Below, piece by piece: positions 1 to 5,710 of a DNA stretch of 5,710 bases. Both the position numbers and the translations under genes were made by a program. The DNA is taken from the NCBI GenBank assembly GCA_900313125.1, contig OMPZ01000285.1, positions 1 to 5,710 on the forward strand. The letters are read 5' to 3'. Origin of the DNA: an uncultured Eubacteriales bacterium (GTDB lineage: Bacteria; Bacillota; Clostridia; Oscillospirales; Acutalibacteraceae). How positions within the stretch are numbered: position 1 is the stretch's first letter; the number at the start of each line of letters is the position of its first letter. Below the pieces are notes generated by a model. The model made no database searches. It was given only the letters and a program-made list of their open reading frames with translations, and was not told the DNA's origin.

Positions 1-798
1 CACCCAATGGCTGCGGGAATGTCGCTGCCCACCGAGAACATAGGTAAATTCCGCGAAATGATAAACGAATATGCCGATCAGAATGAGAACGACTTTTTCC
101 CCTGCCTTACGATCTCCGCTTGGGTGAGACCCGGTCTGCTGACCGTCGGCGACCTTGAGTCGCTGTCAAAGCTTGAGCCTTACGGCACGGGCAATCCAAA
201 ACCTGTGTTCGGCTACGGCGCGGTGACTATCACCGATGTCTCGCCGCTCAAGGGCGGTCAGTATCTGAAGGTGCTTTTCAAAAAGGGCGACACTTACGGC
301 GCCGCCGTAAATTTCGGCAGTACCTTTGACGATTTCCCCTACCAAAAGGGCGACGAGGTGAACCTTGCGGTAGACGTCAAAACGAACGAGTACAACGGCG
401 TTGTTTCCGTTTCGTCGATGCTGCGCGATATAAAGTTCACGAGCGACGACAACGAAAAGCTCCTTCGCAGCAAGCAGCTTTTCGAGGAATACCTGACAGG
501 AAAGCCCGTAACGGACGATATGCGCCGCGAGCTGTCAGTCACGAGAGAGGGCTTTGCGGCAGTTTACCGTTATCTCAAGAAAAGCGGCGGCTTCCGTTAT
601 TCATCGGAGATACTTCTTCACAGGATCGGCGACAGCTCGCTCACGCTCGGAAGGCTGCTCATCATTCTCAGGGCGATGGAACAGCTCGGGCTTATCACCA
701 CATCACCCGACGCGGCGAAGCTTAACATAAAGGTGACGGAAAACCCGACGCGCGTAGACATTTTTAAAGCAGATATTCTGCAGCGATTGAACGGCTGA
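1..798 (+). CDS. recJ: RecJ single-stranded-DNA-specific exonuclease, C-terminal part (5' end outside window)
   Basis: RecJ degrades single-stranded DNA 5' to 3' in the cytoplasm, in recombinational and mismatch repair. The reading frame is open from base 1 and ends at TGA 796-798, giving 265 visible residues. It begins H-P-M-A-A-G, the end of the GGHxxAAG motif of the DHHA1 domain, so the catalytic DHH domain with its metal-binding Asp/His residues lies upstream. Next comes the RecJ hallmark LEPYGTGNPKPVF (about residues 58-70), which leads into the OB-fold (about 70-147, ending with NEYNGVVSV). The last ~115 residues look like the extra helical, winged-helix-like C-terminal domain of Bacillota RecJ proteins, with a conserved-looking LGRLLIILRAMEQLGLI stretch; the fold is inferred. 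The internal ATG at base 7 is not the true start. The HAD gene follows after 34 nt on the same strand with no terminator between, so co-transcription is likely. Identity is well supported; nuclease competence cannot be judged from this part. Confidence 0.92.
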   Translation, partial: HPMAAGMSLPTENIGKFREMINEYADQNENDFFPCLTISAWVRPGLLTVGDLESLSKLEPYGTGNPKPVFGYGAVTITDVSPLKGGQYLKVLFKKGDTYGAAVNFGSTFDDFPYQKGDEVNLAVDVKTNEYNGVVSVSSMLRDIKFTSDDNEKLLRSKQLFEEYLTGKPVTDDMRRELSVTREGFAAVYRYLKKSGGFRYSSEILLHRIGDSSLTLGRLLIILRAMEQLGLITTSPDAAKLNIKVTENPTRVDIFKADILQRLNG

Positions 799-819
799 TA
801 ATACATAAAACGTAAAAAA

Positions 820-824
820 GGAGG
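820..824 (+). promoter_or_regulatory. Ribosome binding site of the HAD hydrolase gene
   Basis: AAAAAAGGAGGGCGG precedes the gene. The GGAGG core at 820-824 lies 8 nt before ATG 833 and fixes that start. I see no convincing -35/-10 pair in the 34-nt gap after recJ, so transcription probably reads through from upstream. Confidence 0.8.
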
Positions 825-832
825 GCGGCTTT

Positions 833-1774
833 ATGTCATCAATAATTGCTTGTGTATGGGATTTTGACAAGACGCTTGTTGACGGATATATGGAGGATCC
901 CATTTTCGAAGACTACAACATCAACTCAAATGAATTCTGGAAGGAAACGAGCGCCATTGCCGACCGTGTGGGACGTGAACAGGGTATCATGGTCAACCGC
1001 GATACATATTACCTAAATCGCTTTATCAAATACGCCAAAGACGGCAGATTTCAAGGGCTGAACAACGAAAAGCTGAAGGAATACGGCAGCAAGCTCAGGT
1101 TTTACCCGGGAGCGGTCGAGATTTTCACCGCGCTGAAAAACGTCGTAGACAAAGACCCGAAGTACAGCGAGAACGATATCCACGTTGAGCATTACATAGT
1201 CAGCACGGGTTTCAAAAAGATTATCGAAGGCTCTGAGTTTGCTAAGCTCGTGCGCCGCTGCTGGGGCTGCGAGCTTATCGACGAGGAGCTTGAAAACGGC
1301 GGCAAGGTGATAAGCGAGATCGCCTACACGATCGACAACACCACAAAGACAAGGGCGCTGTTTGAGATAAACAAGGGCGTGGGTATACACCCGAATATCG
1401 ACGTAAACACGAAGATAAACGAGGAGCTGCGCCGTATACGCTTTGAAAACATGATCTATATAGCCGACGGTCCGAGCGATATACCGGCGTTCTCCGTTAT
1501 TAACAGGAACGGCGGCGCGTCGTTTGCCGTTTATCCCGAGGGCGATTTCAACGCCTTTCGTCAGGTGGAAAAAATGCGTACAGACGGGCGTGTTCAGATG
1601 TTCTCCGCGGCAAATTACGAGGAAAACACGACCACCTATATGTGGCTCGTGAACAAGGTGCGAGAGTTTGCCGACAGGATACTCAAGCAGCAAAAGGACA
1701 GGCTCATGGAAAACATCGGCGGCAGCACGCCCGTTCACCTTCCGTCAGAGCAGACTGAAACGACTGCCGAATGA
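833..1774 (+). CDS. HAD-superfamily hydrolase (putative Mg-dependent phosphatase), substrate unknown
   Basis: A soluble 313-aa protein with all HAD motifs in order. Motif I is WDFDKTL, with nucleophile Asp10 and acid/base Asp12. Motif II is IVSTGFKK (Ser124/Thr125). The motif III Lys is probably Lys172 in TKTRALFEI. Motif IV is IADGPSDIPAFS, with Asp212 and Asp216 as the likely Mg ligands. In this superfamily the nucleophilic Asp forms a phospho-aspartyl intermediate. About 110 residues separate motifs I and II, which is room for a C1-type helical cap that would set substrate choice. There is no signal peptide or membrane segment, so a cytoplasmic location is expected. The C-terminal ~25 residues (GGSTPVHLPSEQTETTAE) look disordered. 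It is longer than a typical phosphoserine-phosphatase-like HAD because of the cap and the segment between motifs II and III. The start is fixed by GGAGG 8 nt upstream. Neighbours do not reveal the substrate: recJ is upstream and an ABC exporter, probably with its own promoter, is downstream. Family assignment is firm; phosphatase function is inferred. Confidence 0.85.
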   Translation: MSSIIACVWDFDKTLVDGYMEDPIFEDYNINSNEFWKETSAIADRVGREQGIMVNRDTYYLNRFIKYAKDGRFQGLNNEKLKEYGSKLRFYPGAVEIFTALKNVVDKDPKYSENDIHVEHYIVSTGFKKIIEGSEFAKLVRRCWGCELIDEELENGGKVISEIAYTIDNTTKTRALFEINKGVGIHPNIDVNTKINEELRRIRFENMIYIADGPSDIPAFSVINRNGGASFAVYPEGDFNAFRQVEKMRTDGRVQMFSAANYEENTTTYMWLVNKVREFADRILKQQKDRLMENIGGSTPVHLPSEQTETTAE

Positions 1775-1775
1775 G

Positions 1776-1789
1776 AGCTGAACACAGCT
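1776..1789 (+). repeat. Small inverted repeat in the gap before the ABC genes
   Basis: AGCTG-AACA-CAGCT is a perfect 5-bp inverted repeat with a 4-nt loop, starting one base after the HAD stop codon. No T-run follows on either strand, so it is not a typical intrinsic terminator. It overlaps the putative -35 region (1779-1784), which would suit an operator, but a mere mRNA 3'-end hairpin is equally possible. What is seen is only the symmetry. Confidence 0.45.
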
Positions 1790-1807
1790 AAAAAACTTTG
1801 ATATAAA
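1779..1807 (+). promoter_or_regulatory. Putative sigma-A-type promoter of the ABC exporter pair
   Basis: TGAACA (1779-1784, 4 of 6 matches to TTGACA) and TATAAA (1802-1807, 5 of 6 to TATAAT) are separated by 17 bp. A TG at 1799-1800 gives an extended -10 (TGaTATAAA). Initiation would fall near 1814, leaving a leader of about 15 nt that just includes the GGAG. The surrounding 54 nt are AT-rich compared with the genes. This is pattern matching only; there is no transcript evidence. Confidence 0.45.
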
Positions 1808-1816
1808 TACTGAATT

Positions 1817-1820
1817 GGAG
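1817..1820 (+). promoter_or_regulatory. Ribosome binding site of the first ABC half-transporter
   Basis: GGAG (in TTGGAGTTGATAGAATG) ends 8 nt before ATG 1829, the same spacing as for the HAD gene. It supports ATG 1829 as the start. Confidence 0.7.
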
Positions 1821-1828
1821 TTGATAGA

Positions 1829-3577
1829 ATGATAAAAAAACTGCTTGCTTCCGTCAGGGAGTATAAGCTTGCGTCTTTTCTTGCGCCGTCGTTTGTCGTG
1901 GGCGAGGTAATAGTTGAGGTAATCGTTCCGATACTTATGGCGAACCTTATCGACTTCGGCATCACTCAGACGAATATGCCGTACATTTACCGAACGGGCG
2001 CGCTTATTATCGTGCTTTGCCTGCTTTCGCTCGCCCTCGGCGCGCTTGCCGGAAAATACGCGGCGAAGGCGGCCGCGGGCTTTGCGAAAAATCTTCGTCA
2101 GGATATGTACTACGCCGTACAGAAGTATTCCTTCTCGAACATCGACAGATTCTCGACGTCAAGTCTTGTCACGAGACTTACTACAGACGTTTCAAACGTT
2201 CAGAACGCGTACATGATGATCGTCCGCACGGCGTTTCGCAGCCCGGCTATGATCGTTTTCAGCATGGTCATGGCATTTCGCATCAACGCGAAGGTCGCTC
2301 TCGTGTTCATCGCGATGATACCTATACTCGCGATCGGATTTCTGCTGATCTTCTCGAAGGCTCACCCGACCTTCCGCAAGGTGTTCAAAACCTACGACAA
2401 GCTCAACAACATCGTCGGTGAGAATCTTCACGGCATACGCGTTGTGAAGTCGTTTGTCCGCGAGGAGCACGAGGATCAGAAGTTCAAGGACGTTTCCGGA
2501 CAGATATACGATCTGTTCATACGCGCTGAGAAGCTCGTTATAATGAATATGCCGCTGATGCAGGCTGTCATTTACGCGTCGATGCTGCTGATGTCGTGGA
2601 TTTCCGCGAGGTTCATCGTAACGTCGCACAACGATCCCGCGATCGGCATGACAACCGGTCAGTTTACGAGTATGTTCACATACCTCATGCAGATGATGAT
2701 GAACCTGATGATGCTGTCGATGATCTTCATGATGATCGTGATCTCGCGTTCGTCTGTCGAAAGGATCGTCGAGGTGCTCAGCGAGGTGCCCGACCTCAAA
2801 AACCAGGACGACCCCGTTATGGAGGTCAAAGACGGCTCCGTTAAATTTGAGGGCGTATCGTTCAGCTACAACGGCAGCGACAAGTATTGCTTGTCAGACG
2901 TTGATCTCGAAATCAAGTCGGGCGAAACGATCGGAGTTATCGGCGGCACAGGCTCGAGCAAATCGACGATCGTTCAGCTTATCCCCCGTCTTTACGACGC
3001 GACTAAAGGACGTGTGCTCGTGGGCGGCGTGGACGTGCGCAGCTACGATATCGAGACGCTCAGAAACGAGGTCGCGATGGTTCTGCAGAAGAACGTGCTG
3101 TTCTCGGGAACTATCAAGGAAAATCTCCGCTGGGGCGACGCAAACGCGACCGACGAGGACATAAAGCGCGTTTGCAGGCTCGCGCAGGCCGATTCGTTCA
3201 TTGAGAAGTTCCCCGACAAATACGATACATACATCGAACAGGGCGGCACAAACGTTTCGGGCGGTCAGAAGCAGCGTCTGTGTATCGCGCGCGCGCTGCT
3301 CAAAAAGCCGAAGATCCTTATTCTCGACGACTCGACGAGCGCTGTCGATACAAAGACAGATTCTCTTATCAGAAAAGCCTTCGCCGAGGAGATACCCGAC
3401 ACTACGAAGTTTATTATCGCGCAGCGAATTTCCTCCGTGCAGGACGCCGACAGGATCATCGTTCTCGACGGCGGAAAGGTCAACGCCTACGGCACGCACG
3501 ACGAGCTGCTCAAGAGCAACGCGATCTACCGCGAGGTATACACTTCTCAGATGAAAGGCGGTGACGATGATGAGTAA
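1829..3577 (+). CDS. ABC exporter half-transporter, degenerate-site subunit (BmrC/YheI, LmrC, TM287-like)
   Basis: A 582-aa permease-ATPase fusion, probably half of a heterodimeric exporter in the cytoplasmic membrane, pumping drugs, lipids or other amphiphiles outward. Six membrane segments are visible, roughly 17-37, 57-77, 135-152, 154-175, 242-262 and 284-305; TM5 and TM6 are rich in Met. NBD motifs follow: A-loop Tyr347, Walker A GGTGSSKST (372-380), Q-loop Gln420, signature VSGGQ (476-480), Walker B ILILDD (496-501) and D-loop SAVD. Three catalytic positions differ from consensus: Ser377 for Gly in Walker A, Asp501 for the catalytic Glu, and Gln532 (IIAQR) for the switch His. The signature motif is intact. 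This is the pattern of the degenerate subunit of BmrCD- and TM287/288-type heterodimers, and 582 aa matches that subunit's usual length. The gene overlaps the next ABC gene, which should be its partner. Family and pairing are firm; the substrate is unknown. Confidence 0.93.
   Translation: MIKKLLASVREYKLASFLAPSFVVGEVIVEVIVPILMANLIDFGITQTNMPYIYRTGALIIVLCLLSLALGALAGKYAAKAAAGFAKNLRQDMYYAVQKYSFSNIDRFSTSSLVTRLTTDVSNVQNAYMMIVRTAFRSPAMIVFSMVMAFRINAKVALVFIAMIPILAIGFLLIFSKAHPTFRKVFKTYDKLNNIVGENLHGIRVVKSFVREEHEDQKFKDVSGQIYDLFIRAEKLVIMNMPLMQAVIYASMLLMSWISARFIVTSHNDPAIGMTTGQFTSMFTYLMQMMMNLMMLSMIFMMIVISRSSVERIVEVLSEVPDLKNQDDPVMEVKDGSVKFEGVSFSYNGSDKYCLSDVDLEIKSGETIGVIGGTGSSKSTIVQLIPRLYDATKGRVLVGGVDVRSYDIETLRNEVAMVLQKNVLFSGTIKENLRWGDANATDEDIKRVCRLAQADSFIEKFPDKYDTYIEQGGTNVSGGQKQRLCIARALLKKPKILILDDSTSAVDTKTDSLIRKAFAEEIPDTTKFIIAQRISSVQDADRIIVLDGGKVNAYGTHDELLKSNAIYREVYTSQMKGGDDDE
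3556..3561 (+). promoter_or_regulatory. Ribosome binding site deciding the start of the second ABC gene
   Basis: AAGGCGGTGA (3555-3564) differs by one base from the anti-SD complement AAGGAGGTGA and lies inside the 3' end of the first ABC gene. Possible starts in frame are GTG 3561, ATG 3567 and ATG 3570. GTG 3561 lies within the Shine-Dalgarno itself and is unlikely. ATG 3570 has the same 8-nt spacing as both other genes here; ATG 3567 has 5 nt. I prefer 3570. Confidence 0.6.
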
Positions 3578-5564
3578 AAAGAAGGACAGAAAAAGACCCG
3601 AGACGACGGCAAAGAAGCCCGAGACAGCAAAGGAAAGCAATAAAGCTCCTAAAGAAAACGACCGCAAGGCTCCCGAAAATATGCACGCTATGCCGAAGGT
3701 CGATAAGGGTACCGTCAAGCGTCTTATGTCGTACATCTTCGACAACTACAAGGGGCGATTCGTTCTCGTAATAATCTGCATTGTGCTCAGCTCGGTAGTA
3801 AACGTGGCAGGCTCGATGTTCCTGAAAACGCTCATCGACTCGTACATCATGCCGCTTGTAAGCGAGGCTGTGGCGACCAATGCTCTGCCCGACTTCACGC
3901 CGCTGCTAAGAGCGCTGCTCATAATGGGCGGTATCTACCTTATCGGTATACTTGCAGGCTACTGCTACAATAGGATCATGATATTCATTTCGCAGGGCGT
4001 TTTGAAAAGAGTGCGCGACGATATGTTCGCTCATATGCAGACGCTGCCGATACGCTACTTTGACACGCACACTCACGGCGATATCATGAGCTACTACACG
4101 AACGACACCGACACGCTGCGTCAGATGATCTCGCAGTCGATACCGAACATGATAAGCTCGGTCATTACGATCGTTTCGGTATTTGCCGCTATGGTCTACA
4201 CAAGCTGGCAGCTCACTATCGTTGTACTTCTCTTTATCGGAGTTCAGATGTTCGTTGTAAAGCAGGTCGGCGGCAGGAGCGGTAAATACTTTATCTCTCA
4301 GCAGAACTCGCTCGGCAAGGTGAACGGCTACATTGAAGAAATGATTACCGGTCAGAAGGTCGTTAAGGTGTTCTGCCACGAAGAAAAGGCTCAGGAGGAT
4401 TTCGACAAGCTCAACGATGAGCTGTTCTCCGCGTCGTACAACGCAAACCAATTCGCCAATATGCTCATGCCGATAATGGCGAACATCGGCAATCTGCAGT
4501 ACGCCGTTATCGCGATAGTCGGCGCTCTCATCAGCGTCGCTGCGGGAGGTATACTCACGATAGGTTCTATCGTATCCTTCCTCCAGCTTTCAAAGAGCTT
4601 TTCAATGCCTATCGGTCAGGTGTCTCAGCAGCTCAACTCGATCATCATGGCTCTTGCAGGCGCGCAGAGAATATTCTCGCTGCTTGACGAAGAGAGCGAA
4701 ACTGACGACGGTTATGTAACGCTTGTGAACGCGAAGCGCGACGGTGACAAGCTCGTTGAATGCAGCGAGCGCACGGGTCTCTGGGCGTGGAAGCACCCCC
4801 ACGAGGACGGCACGGTCACATACACGCAGCTCAAGGGCGACGTTCGCCTGAACGATGTAGATTTCGGCTACAACCCCGACAACATCGTTCTGCACAACGT
4901 AGGTCTTTACGCCGAGCCGGGACAGAAGGTCGCATTTGTCGGAGCTACGGGCGCGGGTAAAACGACGATAACGAACCTTATCAACAGATTTTACGACATC
5001 GCCGACGGAAAGATACGCTACGACGGCATAAACATCAACAAGATCAAAAAGTCCGACCTGCGCCGCTCGCTTGGCGTTGTTTTACAGGATACGAACCTCT
5101 TCACGGGAACGATCATGGACAATATACGCTACGGTAAGCTCGACGCTACCGACGAGGAGTGTATCGCAGCCGCAAAGCTTGCGAACGCCCACAGCTTTAT
5201 CTCGCGTCTGCCCGACGGGTACGACACGATGATCGACGGCACGGGCGGCAGCCTGTCACAGGGTCAGCGTCAGTTGCTTTCGATCGCGCGCGCAGCCGTT
5301 GCCGACCCGCCCGTAATGATACTCGACGAAGCCACCTCCTCTATCGACACGCGCACAGAAGCGCTGGTGTCAAAGGGCATGGATTCGCTCATGAAGGGCA
5401 GAACGGTATTCGTCATCGCTCACAGGCTCTCAACTGTCCGCAACTCCGACGTTATCATGGTGCTTGAGCTTGGCAGGATAATCGAGCGCGGCAGCCATAA
5501 GGAGCTCATTGATAAGCACGGTAAATACTACCAGCTCTACACAGGCGCATTCGAGCTTGAATAA
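3570..5564 (+). CDS. ABC exporter half-transporter, catalytic-site subunit (BmrD/YheH, LmrD, TM288-like)
   Basis: A 664-aa membrane protein, the likely partner of the preceding subunit. Residues 1-42 form a Lys/Glu/Pro-rich, probably disordered cytoplasmic tail. Six membrane segments follow, roughly 64-85, 113-133, 194-214, 214-232, 302-322 and 326-345. A ~50-residue extra linker (about 373-422, containing GLWAWKHPH) precedes the NBD. NBD motifs: A-loop Tyr434, Walker A GATGAGKT (458-465), Q-loop Gln506, Walker B MILDE with catalytic Glu587, D-loop SSID and switch His618 (IAHRLST), all intact. The signature is LSQGQ (562-566), with Gln for the first Gly. That change lies opposite the defective Walker motifs of the partner, so the two subunits complement each other as in known heterodimers. 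The start codon overlaps the upstream gene by 8 nt, which implies translational coupling and balanced subunit production. Starts at 3567 or GTG 3561 would add 1 or 3 residues. The length fits BmrD-type subunits. The substrate is unknown; multidrug export is an inference from family. Confidence 0.93.
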   Translation: MSKKKDRKRPETTAKKPETAKESNKAPKENDRKAPENMHAMPKVDKGTVKRLMSYIFDNYKGRFVLVIICIVLSSVVNVAGSMFLKTLIDSYIMPLVSEAVATNALPDFTPLLRALLIMGGIYLIGILAGYCYNRIMIFISQGVLKRVRDDMFAHMQTLPIRYFDTHTHGDIMSYYTNDTDTLRQMISQSIPNMISSVITIVSVFAAMVYTSWQLTIVVLLFIGVQMFVVKQVGGRSGKYFISQQNSLGKVNGYIEEMITGQKVVKVFCHEEKAQEDFDKLNDELFSASYNANQFANMLMPIMANIGNLQYAVIAIVGALISVAAGGILTIGSIVSFLQLSKSFSMPIGQVSQQLNSIIMALAGAQRIFSLLDEESETDDGYVTLVNAKRDGDKLVECSERTGLWAWKHPHEDGTVTYTQLKGDVRLNDVDFGYNPDNIVLHNVGLYAEPGQKVAFVGATGAGKTTITNLINRFYDIADGKIRYDGININKIKKSDLRRSLGVVLQDTNLFTGTIMDNIRYGKLDATDEECIAAAKLANAHSFISRLPDGYDTMIDGTGGSLSQGQRQLLSIARAAVADPPVMILDEATSSIDTRTEALVSKGMDSLMKGRTVFVIAHRLSTVRNSDVIMVLELGRIIERGSHKELIDKHGKYYQLYTGAFELE

Positions 5565-5576
5565 TACTCACAAACA

Positions 5577-5620
5577 AAAAAGGAAACTTCCGCTGTGACA
5601 GTTTCCTTTTTATTTGTATT
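5577..5620 (+). terminator. Rho-independent terminator after the ABC pair, probably bidirectional
   Basis: AAAAAGGAAACT (5577-5588) pairs perfectly with AGTTTCCTTTTT (5600-5611) around an 11-nt loop, starting 12 nt after the stop codon. The descending arm runs into TTTTTATTTGTATT. On the other strand the same stem is followed by TTTTTTGTTTG, so it could also stop transcription entering from the right. GC content of the stem is low (4 of 12 pairs); its function rests on length, symmetry and T-runs. Confidence 0.8.
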
Positions 5621-5710
5621 ATTCCTGAATCCGTGAAACTCAGCAAGCTGCAAAACGATGTACAAGTCCCAAAAAGGCATTCGCCCATGCATTACTTCTG
5701 CTGATAGAAA
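5621..5710. other. Non-coding tail after the terminator, no gene recognised
   Basis: This AT-moderate stretch lies between the terminator and the window end. Small symmetries are visible: CAG-CAAG-CTG at 5641-5650 and GCAT-TCGCCC-ATGC at 5677-5690. Read on the - strand, the second is followed by CTTTTTGGG, a weak terminator-like shape. I see no tRNA, rRNA or known small-RNA signature and no promoter I would defend. Two short - strand reading frames cross it but run through the terminator into the ABC gene. Confidence 0.4.

Noticed and set aside
1013..1738. 241-codon open frame on the - strand inside the HAD gene
   Set aside because: It is wholly antisense to a gene with all HAD motifs. Its translation shows no recognisable domain, and the frame stays open because of third-position GC bias.
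2017..2421. + strand out-of-frame reading frames within the ABC genes (for example 2017-2421 and 3201-3554)
   Set aside because: They are Arg/Ser-rich out-of-frame translations of conserved ABC coding sequence, with no independent start signals.
3326..3331. Subunit 1 as a pseudogene because of its altered catalytic residues
   Set aside because: The frame is intact, the length is normal, the signature motif is kept, and the changes match the partner's LSQGQ. This is the usual degenerate half, not decay.
2894..3745. 283-codon open frame on the - strand across the junction of the two ABC genes
   Set aside because: It is antisense to the conserved NBD of subunit 1 and the start of subunit 2. 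The hydrophobic N-terminal part is the reverse of the Lys-rich tail; no family is recognised.
3906..4451. 181-codon open frame on the - strand inside the second ABC gene
   Set aside because: It is antisense to well-conserved membrane segments and has no ribosome binding site or domain I can support.
5506..5688. 60-codon - strand frame, and an overlapping 47-codon frame at 5537-5680
   Set aside because: Both cross the terminator hairpin and end inside the ABC gene. There is no clear Shine-Dalgarno before either ATG, and the composition is not protein-like enough to call.
1..5710. CRISPR array, tRNA, insertion sequence, phage or defence genes
   Set aside because: No regularly spaced repeats, cloverleaf, transposase, integrase or terminal repeats are seen. 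The window reads as core chromosomal genes.

Overview
This 5.7-kb window is an ordinary, densely packed chromosomal stretch with every gene on the + strand. The proteins, the moderate GC content, the strong AGGAGG-type ribosome binding sites and the Clostridia-style ABC exporter pair suggest a Bacillota gut or rumen anaerobe, probably of the Ruminococcus/Oscillospirales type. That placement is inference from protein style and was not tested by search.

Layout: (1) 1-798 is the 3' end of recJ, the single-strand DNA exonuclease; its catalytic DHH domain lies upstream of the window. (2) After 34 nt comes a 313-aa HAD-superfamily hydrolase (833-1774) with all four HAD motifs and unknown substrate. 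(3) A 54-nt gap holds a small inverted repeat and a plausible extended -10 promoter. (4) Two overlapping genes (1829-3577 and 3570-5564) encode the two half-transporters of a heterodimeric type IV ABC exporter of the BmrC/BmrD (YheI/YheH), LmrC/LmrD, TM287/TM288 kind. (5) A strong, probably bidirectional terminator at 5577-5620 closes the unit. (6) The last 90 nt have no convincing gene.

The exporter pair is the most informative part. The first subunit has a degenerate ATP site: Asp for the catalytic Glu, Gln for the switch His, and Ser for a Walker A Gly. The second subunit has an intact Walker A, Walker B and His switch, but its signature motif is LSQGQ instead of LSGGQ. In a head-to-tail NBD dimer these changes all fall in the same composite site, so the pair should have one hydrolysing and one mainly ATP-holding site. 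This is known architecture, read here directly from sequence.

I looked for an undescribed system and did not find one. The secondary points are the Met-rich membrane segments of subunit 1, the charged tail and extra linker of subunit 2, the inverted repeat on the putative promoter, and the 3' non-coding tail, which might be a dispersed repeat.
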